Positions 1 through 9,700 are shown, counted from the first letter of the stretch. The stretch is 64,000 nucleotides of DNA from Cellulophaga sp. HaHaR_3_176 (GCF_019021925.1 NZ_CP058990.1:860001-924000), one strand, 5' to 3'. Notes: generated by a model from the letters alone, not told the origin. A program made the numbers and translations.

Positions 1-708
1 TTGAGGTAATTCATTAGCCTTGTCACCCAAGTATTTTTTATATAAATCTAGTGCAGGCTTATCATCTAATTCATACAAAATATTATCTTTTGATTTTGTA
101 ATTGTGCGCTCAGGTCCAAAAGTTGTCCAACCGCCATAATTAGCACATGTAATTTCTAATGCTTCACCATAAAAGCCGATAGCAACAACTTCTCCTTCTT
201 TAGGTAAAGAATTATAAGAAGCGAGCGTTTTTTCAAAACGGGCATCATCTCCACATAGGCCACCTGAAATTAAAATATTTTTACTTAAGTTTTTTTCTAA
301 TCCGTCAATTAATGTACTGCCATTAACAGTACTTCCTTCTGAAACTATAAACAAGTGTTTTAATGAATTTTTCGGAAATTCACTGCTGAGGTCTTCTCCT
401 AATTTTTGAAAATTACCATCATAGTTTTTTACATTTTTAGAATGAATTATAAATGAGCTTTTTTCAAATTCAATAGCAGTTACAGAAACTGTTTCATCAT
501 ACACGTTATTACCTAAAATTTCACCAGCGGTAGATCCTAAAATAATATCTCCATCTGGAAATATTTTATTTATGTCTTTGTAAATATTGGGTTCTTCAAG
601 TAAATATCTATTTCCGAAAACAAAAACCAATGGTTTGTTTAATATTTGCTTTTCAGATATATATAACCATTTTCTATCTTTATCTCTATATAATTGAATA
701 GTTTTCAT
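1..708 (-). CDS. FIST-domain protein (NosP-like candidate), 3' part outside window
   Basis: This is a partial gene: 236 codons are visible from an ATG and the frame is still open at the left edge. The translation carries FIST_N features, namely a G-S-T-A-G-E-I motif near residue 58 and an I-S-G-G-L-C-G-D-D motif near residue 150. FIST domains are sensory domains. Some free-standing members (NosP) are haem-based nitric oxide sensors encoded next to histidine kinases. The ATG lies 4 nt after the stop of the upstream histidine kinase gene, so the two are surely co-transcribed. No membrane segment or signal peptide is seen, so it should be cytoplasmic. Two histidines are visible (in I-I-H-S and L-K-H-L), but I cannot say whether either binds haem. 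The FIST_C half is not visible. The family call is firm; haem or NO binding is inferred from context. Confidence 0.85.
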   Translation of the reverse strand, partial: MKTIQLYRDKDRKWLYISEKQILNKPLVFVFGNRYLLEEPNIYKDINKIFPDGDIILGSTAGEILGNNVYDETVSVTAIEFEKSSFIIHSKNVKNYDGNFQKLGEDLSSEFPKNSLKHLFIVSEGSTVNGSTLIDGLEKNLSKNILISGGLCGDDARFEKTLASYNSLPKEGEVVAIGFYGEALEITCANYGGWTTFGPERTITKSKDNILYELDDKPALDLYKKYLGDKANELPQ

Positions 709-712
709 AGTT

Positions 713-3067
713 TTATTTTTCTATTGTAAAGTAAAAAGTAGTTCCGATACCAATTTCACTTTCTAGCCAAACATTACCGTTATATAGGTCTATAATTTTT
801 TTAACAATTGATAATCCAATCCCAGTAGATCTTTCTTTATTACCTACAGATTCAAAAATTTTAAATATTTTTTCATGGTATTCTTTTGGTATACCAACTC
901 CATTATCTTTAACGCTAAATTGCCAGTGTGTATTTACATCTTTACAAGCAATTTCCACAAGACCTTCTTTTCGTTCTATATGAACTACTGCATTGCTTAA
1001 AAAATTCTGTATTAGTTGATGAATTTTAGTGCGATCAGCATTAATGATAGGTAATTTATTAACGACTACAACTTTAACATGTTCTGGTATATAAATAATA
1101 TCTGTTATTTCTTTAATAACTTCATTAACATCAACATTATCGTTTTCTATATTATCGCTATTTATTGTAGAATATTTTAAAATGCCATCAATCAAATTAT
1201 CCATGGCTTCAACTTTTTCTTGCATCAAAGACAAGTTATTTTTACCATTATCATCTAATACATTTATATAGTCTTCATATAACCAGGTGCATAAGGCACT
1301 AATACTTCGTAAAGGAGATTTTAAATCATGTGATACTATATGGGCGTATTCTTGTAAGCCTAAATTACTTTTTTCTAATTCTGTTACTAATTTTTCTTTT
1401 TGAATTTCAAGTCTTTTTTGATTTGTAATATCCAAATTTATACCTAAAGAACCTATAATTTTACCAGTATGGTCATATCTAGGGGCTCCACTGATCAGCC
1501 AATGTTTTTTACTGCCATCTTTATGGCAAATTTCAATTTCGTATGAGTCAGACTTCCCATCGAGTCGGCTACTCATTTTTTCTTTAATTTTTTCTTTTTC
1601 CTTACTATATATTACATCAATAGCATTATTATTTAGTAACTCATATTCTGAGTAACCACTCATTTTAGAAAAACTATTGTTTACCATCTGCACTTTAAAA
1701 TTTTCATCAATTTCAATAAGTCCCAAGTTCATGTTAGCTATAATACTTCTATATTTTTCTTTTTCAGCTTCTATATTTTTTTTATAATTTTTAGAAAGAG
1801 TTATATCTGTATAAGCCCATAAATGGCCGTTATAATTCCCATCGCTAAAAATAGGTATATAATCTCGTTCTAAAATTCGACCATCTTGCATCAATAGTTC
1901 GTCAGCTAAAACAAGTTTTTTATTTTTTAAAATTGTTTCTATTTTAAGTAGTTCAACATCAGGGTTTTTAAATAAATTTTTGGTATTATTCATTGCTTTT
2001 GAACAGTCTATACCTTTTAATCTTTCAGGAGATATTTTAATATCAAAAATGTTACAAAACATTTTATTGGTAAGCTCTATTTTTCTGTTTTCATTCTCAA
2101 CTAAAATACCTGTATGTAAATTGGCTATTAATGATGAAAGTCTATTTTCAGAAGCCTTAACTTGTTCTTTCGCTTCTATTTCTTTCGTGATATCTTCAAT
2201 TACTATTACTTGATAATCTAGCGTTCCACTTTGATTTTTTACAGCACTTACGGAAGTTTTTCCTAAAATGGATGAACCATCTTTTTTTAAGTATTTTTTT
2301 ATTGTAGAATACGTTTCTATTTCACCACTATGTAATTTTTTACATAGTATGTCGGCTAGCTCTTTGTTTTCAGCTGTAGCAATAGAATTTATAGTTTGTT
2401 TTTTTATCTCTAAGTCAGTATAGCCTAAAAGCAATAAGAATGCGCCATTTGCTTTTATAATTTTTTGATCATCTACTAATAAAATACTTAAAGGAGAATT
2501 TTCTACAATAATATCTAATTGCTTTCTTTGAGTACCTAACAATTCTTTTATTTCTGTTTCTTGGCTAATATCACGTATAATTCCTTGAGCTCCAATAGGC
2601 TTTCTATTATTATCATAAATCAAGCAACTATTTATTTCAACAAATTTTTCTTCTTTATTTTTAATTACAATTTTGGCTCTATAATTTTTTAACGTACCTA
2701 CTTCAATAAGTGTTTTAAATGACTGTATGGTGTATTCTAAATAATCTTGGTGAACTAATTCTGTTAAGTTTTGATTCTCTTTCAAATTATCAAATCCTAA
2801 AAATTCTTTAGCAGAGTTGTTCATTTTCATAACATTACCAAACAAATCTATAACAACATAAGGGTCTATTATGTTAGTGAAAACACCATCTAATTCAGAT
2901 GATTTTTCGCTAAGCATATTCTCTAATCTTGAATTTACTTCTTTTAAATGCTTGGCTGTGTCGTAAAGCTCTTTAGATTTTTTTTCTAAAATACCTTCGG
3001 CTTGTTTTCTAGCTTTTATTTGGCGATTGAGTGCTTTTTTAAGTAAAATAACTTCTTTGTTATCCAT
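713..3067 (-). CDS. Soluble four-PAS sensor histidine kinase paired with H-NOX
   Basis: The protein is 784 residues from the chosen ATG, which overlaps the end of the H-NOX gene; a TTG 15 nt further upstream is the alternative. Order of parts: an N-terminal coiled coil (about 5-60), four PAS domains (about 57-175, 180-300, 308-425, 437-555), then a kinase core. The phospho-acceptor is H580 in H-D-L-K-S-P. The ATPase has its N-box near N692, G1 box D-N-G-V-G-I-P near 721 and G2 box G-I-G-L-S-I-V near 749. There are no membrane segments and no HAMP domain, so it works in the cytosol and probably receives its signal from the H-NOX protein. It has no fused receiver. The single-domain receiver gene upstream is the natural phosphate acceptor. 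Kinases next to H-NOX genes are known NO-controlled kinases; that role here is inferred from adjacency. Confidence 0.93.
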   Translation of the reverse strand: MDNKEVILLKKALNRQIKARKQAEGILEKKSKELYDTAKHLKEVNSRLENMLSEKSSELDGVFTNIIDPYVVIDLFGNVMKMNNSAKEFLGFDNLKENQNLTELVHQDYLEYTIQSFKTLIEVGTLKNYRAKIVIKNKEEKFVEINSCLIYDNNRKPIGAQGIIRDISQETEIKELLGTQRKQLDIIVENSPLSILLVDDQKIIKANGAFLLLLGYTDLEIKKQTINSIATAENKELADILCKKLHSGEIETYSTIKKYLKKDGSSILGKTSVSAVKNQSGTLDYQVIVIEDITKEIEAKEQVKASENRLSSLIANLHTGILVENENRKIELTNKMFCNIFDIKISPERLKGIDCSKAMNNTKNLFKNPDVELLKIETILKNKKLVLADELLMQDGRILERDYIPIFSDGNYNGHLWAYTDITLSKNYKKNIEAEKEKYRSIIANMNLGLIEIDENFKVQMVNNSFSKMSGYSEYELLNNNAIDVIYSKEKEKIKEKMSSRLDGKSDSYEIEICHKDGSKKHWLISGAPRYDHTGKIIGSLGINLDITNQKRLEIQKEKLVTELEKSNLGLQEYAHIVSHDLKSPLRSISALCTWLYEDYINVLDDNGKNNLSLMQEKVEAMDNLIDGILKYSTINSDNIENDNVDVNEVIKEITDIIYIPEHVKVVVVNKLPIINADRTKIHQLIQNFLSNAVVHIERKEGLVEIACKDVNTHWQFSVKDNGVGIPKEYHEKIFKIFESVGNKERSTGIGLSIVKKIIDLYNGNVWLESEIGIGTTFYFTIEK

Positions 3068-3602
3068 TTTGGACAATATCAAATTTGACTTCTGTTCCGT
3101 CTTCTTTTAACAACTCATAGGTTATCGTAGAAGTACCATTAAAGTGTTCGAAAGTTTTTTCAATTAAACCTTCGGCTAATCGATATAATCCTCTAGATGA
3201 AGAATATATCATGCTTATAGAATTATCTGTTTTATCTAAAATTTTAAAGCTAGGTAGTTCAGCATCAGGGTATAATTTTTTGACATGAACATGTATATGA
3301 TCTTCTATAGCATATAAGAGAGCTATAGGGGTAGTGTAATTTTGTATAACTTCAGGATGAGATCCTCCTAGACCGTCAAATAAATATAAACCAAATGCAT
3401 ATATTAAATCGCCTGCTGGTATTTTTACTTTATCACTTAAACTAGTAATAAGGCTAACCATTTCATTGAAATTATAGGTCCCTACTGAAGTATATATCCC
3501 TTCAGAAGGCAAGTCTGAATTTTCAATAATAGAATCTACAATTTCGAGACCAAATTTAGATTCTACCATCTCCAAAAATTCTGTAAAAACAACTCCTTTC
3601 AT
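3060..3602 (-). CDS. H-NOX (haem NO-binding) sensor protein
   Basis: This 180-residue protein has the length and features of a stand-alone H-NOX domain, which binds ferrous haem and senses nitric oxide. The proximal haem ligand is H104 by alignment to I-H-x-H-V-x-K-L-Y-P. The haem-propionate motif YxSxR is intact at Y133, S135 and R137, and the conserved L-P-S-F follows the ligand helix. The residue five after R137 is L142. In O2-binding H-NOX proteins a distal tyrosine sits there, so this one is predicted to be NO-selective and not to bind O2. The gene overlaps the start of the histidine kinase by 8 nt, which implies translational coupling and a functional pair. There is no signal peptide, so it is cytosolic. 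The ATG is followed by a good N-terminal helix, which supports the start. Confidence 0.95.
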   Translation of the reverse strand: MKGVVFTEFLEMVESKFGLEIVDSIIENSDLPSEGIYTSVGTYNFNEMVSLITSLSDKVKIPAGDLIYAFGLYLFDGLGGSHPEVIQNYTTPIALLYAIEDHIHVHVKKLYPDAELPSFKILDKTDNSISMIYSSSRGLYRLAEGLIEKTFEHFNGTSTITYELLKEDGTEVKFDIVQNG

Positions 3603-3604
3603 AT

Positions 3605-3622
3605 ATTGATAGATTAATCAAT
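3605..3622. repeat. Small inverted repeat just upstream of the H-NOX start
   Basis: ATTGAT and ATCAAT flank a 6-nt spacer, 2 nt upstream of the H-NOX start codon in the 79-nt gap after the receiver gene. It could be an operator or an mRNA hairpin affecting H-NOX translation. Short AT-rich palindromes are common by chance in this genome, so confidence in a function is low. Confidence 0.25.
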
Positions 3623-3681
3623 AATAAATGTAGGAAAATATGTGCTATTTTTTTAAAAAATGTTGTGAAATAGCTTTTTTT

Positions 3682-4083
3682 CTAAGCTTTTACAAGTTCA
3701 TTTGTTTCCCAGTATTCAAAAACAGTTTTTAATTTATACTCGTAATCTTCATATTTTAAGGGTTTTATAACATAACCTGCTATGCCGACTTTATAACATT
3801 CAAGTAAATCAGCTCTGTTTTCAGATGTTGTGAGTATGATTGTAGGTAGATATTTAAAATTACTATCAGCTTTAAGTATTTTAAGAAATTCTATACCATT
3901 CATACGAGGCATGTTCAAATCAAGTAAAATAATATCAGGTAGTTTAGAACTAGATTTTAGAATATCTAATGCTTGTTCTCCATTTTTAGCTTCAATAATA
4001 TTATGTTTTAATTGAAGTTTAGAAACAGTTCTCTGAAGTTTCATTGTTTCAATTGTGTCGTCTTCAATAAATAATACATTCAT
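3682..4083 (-). CDS. Single-domain response regulator (CheY-like receiver)
   Basis: The 133-residue protein is one receiver domain with nothing attached. It has the acidic pocket E7-D8-D9, phospho-acceptor D55 in L-L-D-L-N-M-P, T85/T86 and the conserved K107-P. It is closest to the Rcp1-type receivers that partner phytochrome-like or PAS kinases. It lies upstream of, and on the same strand as, the H-NOX and kinase genes with a 79-nt gap, so it is probably transcribed with them or shares their regulation. With no output domain it must act by protein contact or as a phosphorelay intermediate; no target is apparent in the window. A sequence with one mismatch to the -7 consensus lies at 4104-4111 on the same strand and may be its promoter. 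Confidence 0.93.
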   Translation of the reverse strand: MNVLFIEDDTIETMKLQRTVSKLQLKHNIIEAKNGEQALDILKSSSKLPDIILLDLNMPRMNGIEFLKILKADSNFKYLPTIILTTSENRADLLECYKVGIAGYVIKPLKYEDYEYKLKTVFEYWETNELVKA

Positions 4084-4273
4084 GACTTTCTATTTTTATA
4101 CGGCAAATATTGTTTTTTATTAAATAGTAAATAAATCAAATTGGATAGAATACATTTAAGTATAGACGAATGGTATTTTAAAATAGATGAATTTTTTCAA
4201 AGGTATCTTTATATATTAATTCTTTTAGTTTTAAAAAAGTACTACTTTAAACCTTTAATTAAAATTAGATCAT

Positions 4274-5725
4274 TTGAAATCAATTTATGTATTTAGTATA
4301 ATAGCTTTTTATTTTATTATTTTAATGGTGATATCGTACTTAACTTCTAGAAACAGAAGTGACGAATCATACTTTACAGGAGATAGAAAATCACCTTGGT
4401 TTTTAGTAGCCTTTGGTATGGTAGGGGCGGGGCTTTCGGGTGTTACTTTCGTTTCTGTACCAGGTATGGTAGGTAATAACAATTTCTATTTTTTTCAATT
4501 TATTTTGGGTAATGTGGTAGGTTATATATTTATCACATTTGTGTTAATACCTCTTTATTTTAAACTAAAATTAGTTTCTATTTATGGGTATTTAAAAGAC
4601 CGTTTTGGGGTTAAATCATATAAAACAGGTTCCCTTTTCTTTTTAGTATCACAATCATTCGGTGCAGCATTACGATTGCTCTTGGCATCTAAAATTTTGC
4701 AACTTGCTTTATTTGATGATTTAGGTATTCCATTTTATATTACAGTAATTCTAATTTTAATTTTGGTTTGGTTGTACACTAATAAATCAGGAATAAAAAC
4801 AATAGTTTGGACAGATACTTTACAAACGACTTTTTTAATTTTAGGAGCCGCAATATCTATTTATTCTATAACAACATCATTAGACATTACATTAGCAGAA
4901 TCGGTTAAAGAAGTTAGTCAGCACGCTTATTTTGATATATTTAATTGGGATGGAGAATCAGGCAATAATTTTTACAAGCAATTTATTGCAGGTGTATTAG
5001 TAGCTATAGCTATGATTGGGTTAGACCAAAACATGATGCAAAAAACATTGACTTGTAAAAACCAATGGGATGCTCAAAAAAACACACTTACCTATAGTTT
5101 AATTTTGGCTCTTACTCAATTTTTGTTTTTAGGCTTGGGAGTTTTGTTATACATATATGCTGAGAAAAATGGAATAAAATTAGAAGTTAATGATGCTGGT
5201 AAATTATTGAAAACAGATACTTTATTTCCTGATTTAGCGCTAAATCATTTAGGAACTCTTGCAGGTGTTTTCTTTTTATTAGGTATTATAGCGGCCTCTT
5301 TTTCAAGTGTCGATTCTTCATTAACCGCTTTGACAACATCTTTTACATATGATTTTTTGGATATTTCGAAAAAACCTGAATTGGAACGTAAAAAGTTAAA
5401 AAACAGAGTTTTATTTGGTTTTTCAGTCTTAGTTTTTATAATTATCATGGCTTTTTCAAATAGTAAGGGCGATGTAATTTCGTTAGTATTTAAGATTGCT
5501 GGTTACACATATGGTCCTCTTTTGGGCTTGTACATGTTAGGCATGTTTACTAAAATTAATGTAAAAGATAAGTTAGTTCCATTTGTATGTTTATCAGCTC
5601 CAATAATAACATATTTATTAAGTGCATATTTATTGAAATTTTATAAATTCGACTTTGGTTTTGTTAATATAGCAGTGAATGCATCCATTACTATTTTAGG
5701 CTTATTGTTAATTAGAAAAAAATAA
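4274..5725 (+). CDS. Sodium:solute symporter (SSS/SLC5 family)
   Basis: The 483-residue integral membrane protein has about 13 hydrophobic helices. Its N-terminus has the family pattern: a first helix, then R-S-D-E-S-Y-F-T-G-D-R and G-A-G-L-S-G at residues 51-56, as in Na+-coupled transporters of the solute:sodium symporter family. These import sugars, carboxylates, amino acids or similar solutes with Na+. The substrate cannot be read from sequence, and no catabolic neighbour helps, because it stands alone between the divergent signalling array and a tRNA gene. The start is TTG; the next in-frame ATG (codon 19) would cut the first membrane helix. No clear terminator follows. Confidence 0.9.
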   Translation: MKSIYVFSIIAFYFIILMVISYLTSRNRSDESYFTGDRKSPWFLVAFGMVGAGLSGVTFVSVPGMVGNNNFYFFQFILGNVVGYIFITFVLIPLYFKLKLVSIYGYLKDRFGVKSYKTGSLFFLVSQSFGAALRLLLASKILQLALFDDLGIPFYITVILILILVWLYTNKSGIKTIVWTDTLQTTFLILGAAISIYSITTSLDITLAESVKEVSQHAYFDIFNWDGESGNNFYKQFIAGVLVAIAMIGLDQNMMQKTLTCKNQWDAQKNTLTYSLILALTQFLFLGLGVLLYIYAEKNGIKLEVNDAGKLLKTDTLFPDLALNHLGTLAGVFFLLGIIAASFSSVDSSLTALTTSFTYDFLDISKKPELERKKLKNRVLFGFSVLVFIIIMAFSNSKGDVISLVFKIAGYTYGPLLGLYMLGMFTKINVKDKLVPFVCLSAPIITYLLSAYLLKFYKFDFGFVNIAVNASITILGLLLIRKK

Positions 5726-5898
5726 ACTTGACAAAAACATTTAATTACTTATCTTTTTGTGTAGATTTTTAAGTTAAATAATAAAAAATAAGCGATATTT
5801 TGTTACTCTTAACTATCTAATTTATAAACGCTTATATTTTTTTTTGAAAGAATAGTTAATTTACTTTAATAAAAGTGCAAAATATTTGTTGAAAACAG

Positions 5899-5906
5899 TA
5901 TATTTG
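5899..5906 (+). promoter_or_regulatory. -7 element of the tRNA-Arg promoter
   Basis: The octamer TATATTTG fits the Bacteroidota -7 consensus TAnnTTTG and ends 41 nt before the mature tRNA 5' end. A good TTTG -33 box at the usual distance is not obvious. The rest of the gap between the symporter stop and the tRNA shows nothing else that I can support. Confidence 0.6.
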
Positions 5907-5947
5907 CACCCGCAAACTGAAAGAAATGATAATTTTCGTTTGTGAAT

Positions 5948-6021
<74 letters not shown>

Positions 6022-6027
6022 CCTAAC

Positions 6028-6054
6028 AAAAGCCCCTTTTTAAGGGGCTTTTTT
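6028..6054 (+). terminator. Rho-independent terminator of tRNA-Arg
   Basis: A strong hairpin with stem AAGCCCC/GGGGCTT and a short T-rich loop is followed by a run of T, beginning 7 nt after the tRNA. It ends the tRNA transcript. The region from here to the next gene at 6271 is AT-rich and shows only the promoter and operator listed separately. Confidence 0.9.
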
Positions 6055-6231
6055 AGTTATATATCATTCCTTTTACTTTCTTAAAATTTTAAAGTCTAAC
6101 CAATAAATTTAAAAACCAATAGGTGTTGATTTATAATTAAAGCAATATAAAATTAGAATTAACTAAAAGTAACTTTAACTAAAAAAGGAAAAAGTAGAAA
6201 TGTAAAGTACAAGACAACTAAAAAAACATTT

Positions 6232-6246
6232 TGCAATCTAATTGCA
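6232..6246. promoter_or_regulatory. Candidate Fur-family operator 1 (metal export operon)
   Basis: TGCAATCTAATTGCA is a near-perfect 7-1-7 palindrome of the type bound by Fur-family repressors. It lies 12 nt upstream of the -7 box of the metal export operon. A related site sits at exactly the same distance from a -7-like box in front of the P-type ATPase gene. The Fur-family gene inside the operon is the likely binder (inference). Confidence 0.6.
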
Positions 6247-6258
6247 TTAAATACTTTT

Positions 6259-6266
6259 TATATTTG
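6259..6266 (+). promoter_or_regulatory. -7 element of the metal export operon promoter
   Basis: TATATTTG fits the TAnnTTTG consensus. It ends only 4 nt before the GTG start of the first gene, so transcription should begin at or within a few bases of the start codon. A TTTG at 6230-6233 is 25 nt upstream, slightly beyond the usual spacing. The candidate operator overlaps the -33 side, which fits repression. Confidence 0.6.
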
Positions 6267-6270
6267 CAGT

Positions 6271-6588
6271 GTGAAAATCTTTACAGTCATATTTTCAATA
6301 TATATACTTAGTCTAAACATAATTCCATGTTCAGACTCAACTACTATTGATTATGATTCAGAAATTGCACAAGTTCAAAAATCTATATCAGAACAAGACC
6401 ATAATTCAACAATTGGAGATACGTGTTCTCCTTTTTGTAATTGTCAATGTTGTCATTCAAATACAATAGATTTTGGTTTAATAAACTTCGAACCTTTTCA
6501 ACCTAAATTTTTAGAAAACAAATTTTCTCATTTTAGTGGTTTAGGTAAAGATGTTTTTCTTTCATTGCTTCAGCCTCCACGGGCTTAA
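6271..6588 (+). CDS. Small exported Cys-rich protein (DUF6660-like), first gene of metal export operon
   Basis: The 105-residue protein has an N-terminal hydrophobic segment (about 2-18) that looks like a signal peptide. An acidic/polar stretch follows, then a dense C-x-x-x-C-x-C-x-C-C-H cluster near residues 52-61. It resembles the short DUF6660 proteins that precede CzcA-type pumps in Bacteroidota (recalled from the family, not searched). The Cys/His cluster suggests periplasmic metal binding, for example handing metal to the adaptor or pump; this is inference. The start is GTG, with a -7 promoter element ending 4 nt upstream, so the mRNA may be leaderless. It is followed by the pump gene on the same strand after about 118 nt. 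Confidence 0.72.
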   Translation: MKIFTVIFSIYILSLNIIPCSDSTTIDYDSEIAQVQKSISEQDHNSTIGDTCSPFCNCQCCHSNTIDFGLINFEPFQPKFLENKFSHFSGLGKDVFLSLLQPPRA

Positions 6589-6706
6589 TTCAGTTTTTTA
6601 TAGGATAATTATATCCGATTTTGACCATTTTTATTATGGTTGATTTTCTCTTTTGAGCATTTTAAAATTTGCCTCAAGAATGTTTAACTGAATTAATATT
6701 TATAAG

Positions 6707-9700
6707 ATGATTAATAAAATCATTGATTTTTCAATCAATAATAAATTTATAATAGGCTTATTTACACTAGCACTTATTGGTGTTGGTTTGTGGAGTGTAA
6801 GTCAAGTACCTATTGATGCGGTGCCAGATATTACCAATAACCAAGTACAAATAATTACGCAGTCTCCAAACTTAGGTACTGAAGATATAGAGCAGTTTGT
6901 TACATACCCTATCGAGGTTGCAATGAGCAACTTACCAAATGTATCAGAAATTCGTTCAGTTTCTCGATTCGGACTTTCAGTAGTTACAATTGTTTTTGAT
7001 GATGAAGTGGGTACTTATTTACCTCGCCAATTAGTAGCTGAAAAATTACCAGAAATACAAAAACAAATACCAGATGGGTTTGGAGAACCTTCAATGGGGC
7101 CAATTTCAACAGGTTTAGGTGAAGTTTATCAGTATACTTTAGAAGTTGATGAAGCTTTTAAAGGGGAGTATTCACTTACTGAATTAAGAACAATGCAAGA
7201 TTGGATTGTTCGCAGGCAAATGGCAATGGTGTCGGGAGTTGTAGAAGTTAATGCATTTGGAGGGAATAAAAAACAGTACGAAGTTACTGTGGATCCGAAC
7301 GAATTAAGAGCTATCGGAATTTCAATATCAGAAGTATTTACGGCACTTTCAAATAATAATGAGAATGTAGGCGGCGCTTATATAGAGCGAAACCACAAAG
7401 CAAATTTTATTAGAGGAGAAGGGCTTGCAAGAACAGTATCGGATATAGAAAATATAGTAATTAAAAATGCGGGAGGCGTTCCTATAAAAATTAAAGATGT
7501 AGGAGAGGTGAAAATAGGTAGTTCAGTTCGCTACGGTGCTTTAACTAAAGATGGTAAAGGAGAAGCTGTCGGGGGTATGATTTTAATGCTGAAAGGAGCA
7601 AATTCAAATAAAGTAATTGAAGCTGTAAAAGAAAGAATAGCAGAAATTCAAAAATCGCTACCTGAAGGAGTGCAGATAAAACCTTTTTTAGATAGAAGCG
7701 AGTTAATTGAAAAAACAACAGGAACAATTACTTTAAACTTATTAGAGGGGGGATTGATTGTAGTTTTTGTTTTAATGCTTCTTTTGGGCAACTGGCGTGG
7801 AGGTTTAATTGTAGCATCTACAATACCATTGTCTTTATTATTTGCATTTATATTGATGAACATATTTGGTGTCTGGGCAAATTTAATGAGCTTAGGTGCT
7901 ATTGATTTCGGAATTATTGTTGATGGCGCTGTAATTATAGTAGAAAGTACGGTTTTTTTAATGTACAGTTATGCTAAAAAGAATGAGGGGCAAAACACAT
8001 CTATGGATGCAATATCAGGTCTTGCTTCTAAAAAAATGATGAATGCAGCTTTTTTTGGTCAGTTAATTATTCTAATAGTTTTTCTTCCCATTTTAGCTTT
8101 AGAAGGTGTCGAAGGTAAAATGTTCCAACCAATGGCGCTTACATTTATTTTTGCAATGATTGGGGCAATGATTTTGTGTTTAACTTACGTACCAATGATT
8201 TCGGCTTTGTTTTTAAAAGCACCTAAACCAAATGAAGTACATAAGCATAGTTATGGTGATAAGTTTGTATTTTGGGTAGAAGAGAAGTACAAACCACTTT
8301 TAATAAAGTCTCTTACTAAAGGTAAAACAATTATAGTTTCTGCAGTTGTCCTTTTTTTAATAGCCTTATTTGCTTTTACAAAAATGGGAGGTGAATTTAT
8401 TCCTCAACTAGATGAGGGAACTATTGCTTTTCATGATATTTTAAAACCAGGTAGCTCACTTACAGAAAGTATTAATATAACTACTAAAATTGAGCGAATT
8501 GTAAAATCTAAATTTCCTGAGGTTGAGAGTATAATCAGTCGTATAGGTGTAGCAGATGTACCTACAGATCCTATGCCTATGGATATTGCAGATGTATTTG
8601 TAATATTAAAACCTGAAAAAGAATGGGTTTCTGCAAGTTCTAAATCTGAATTAGTTGAAAAAATAAAAGAAGCAATTAGTGTTGTTCCTGGTGTTGGATT
8701 TGAGTTTACACAGCCTATCGAAATGCGATTTAATGAGTTACTTACGGGAGTTCGTGAAGATGTAGCTATAAAGTTATTCGGAGAAGATTTAGATGTTTTG
8801 GCACGTAAATCGGAAGAAATGGGGCAAATAATAGCTACAGTACCTGGTGTGGCCGATATAAAAGTTGAAGCAACAGCTGGTTTGCCTCAAATTACAATTC
8901 ATTATAACAGAAATAAGCTTGCACAGTATGGCTTACATATAAATACTTTAAATAATACTGTACAAGCTGCATTTGCAGGTGGGCACTCGGGAGTAATTTT
9001 TGAGGGAGAAAAACGCTTTGATTTGGTTGTTCGATTAAAAGAAGAAAACAGAAAGAGTATAAGTGATATTCAAAACCTGTTTATTAATCTGCCAAGTGGT
9101 TTTCAAATTCCATTACGAGAAGTAGCAGATATTAGTTACGAACCTGGACCAATGCAAATTAGTAGAGATAATACCAACCGTAGATCGTATGTAGGTATTA
9201 ATATTAGAGATAGAGATGTAAAATCTGTTGTAGAGGAGATAAAGCAAAAACTAGATGCTCAATTCGAATTGCCTTCAGGCTATTTTATTCGCTATGGTGG
9301 TGCTTTTGAGAATTTAGAACGTGCTACTAATCGTTTAAAAATGGTTGTACCTATTGCATTACTTTTAATTTTCACCCTAATATATTTTGCATTAAAATCA
9401 TTCAAGCAAACGATAATGATTTATTTAGCAATACCAATGGCAACTATAGGTGGTGTGTTTGCTCTTTGGTTGCGTGATATGCCTTTTAGTATTTCAGCAG
9501 GTATTGGTTTTATTGTGCTTTTTGGAGTAGCAGTACTTAACGGTTTGGTGATGATTAGTGGTTTAAATGAGTTGAAGGAAGAAGGTGTAATCAATTTAAG
9601 AGACAGAATTGTAGAAGGAACCAAAAGAAGAATTAGGCCTATTTTATTAACGGCATTTACAGATGTGTTAGGATTTTTACCCATGGCAATATCATCATCG

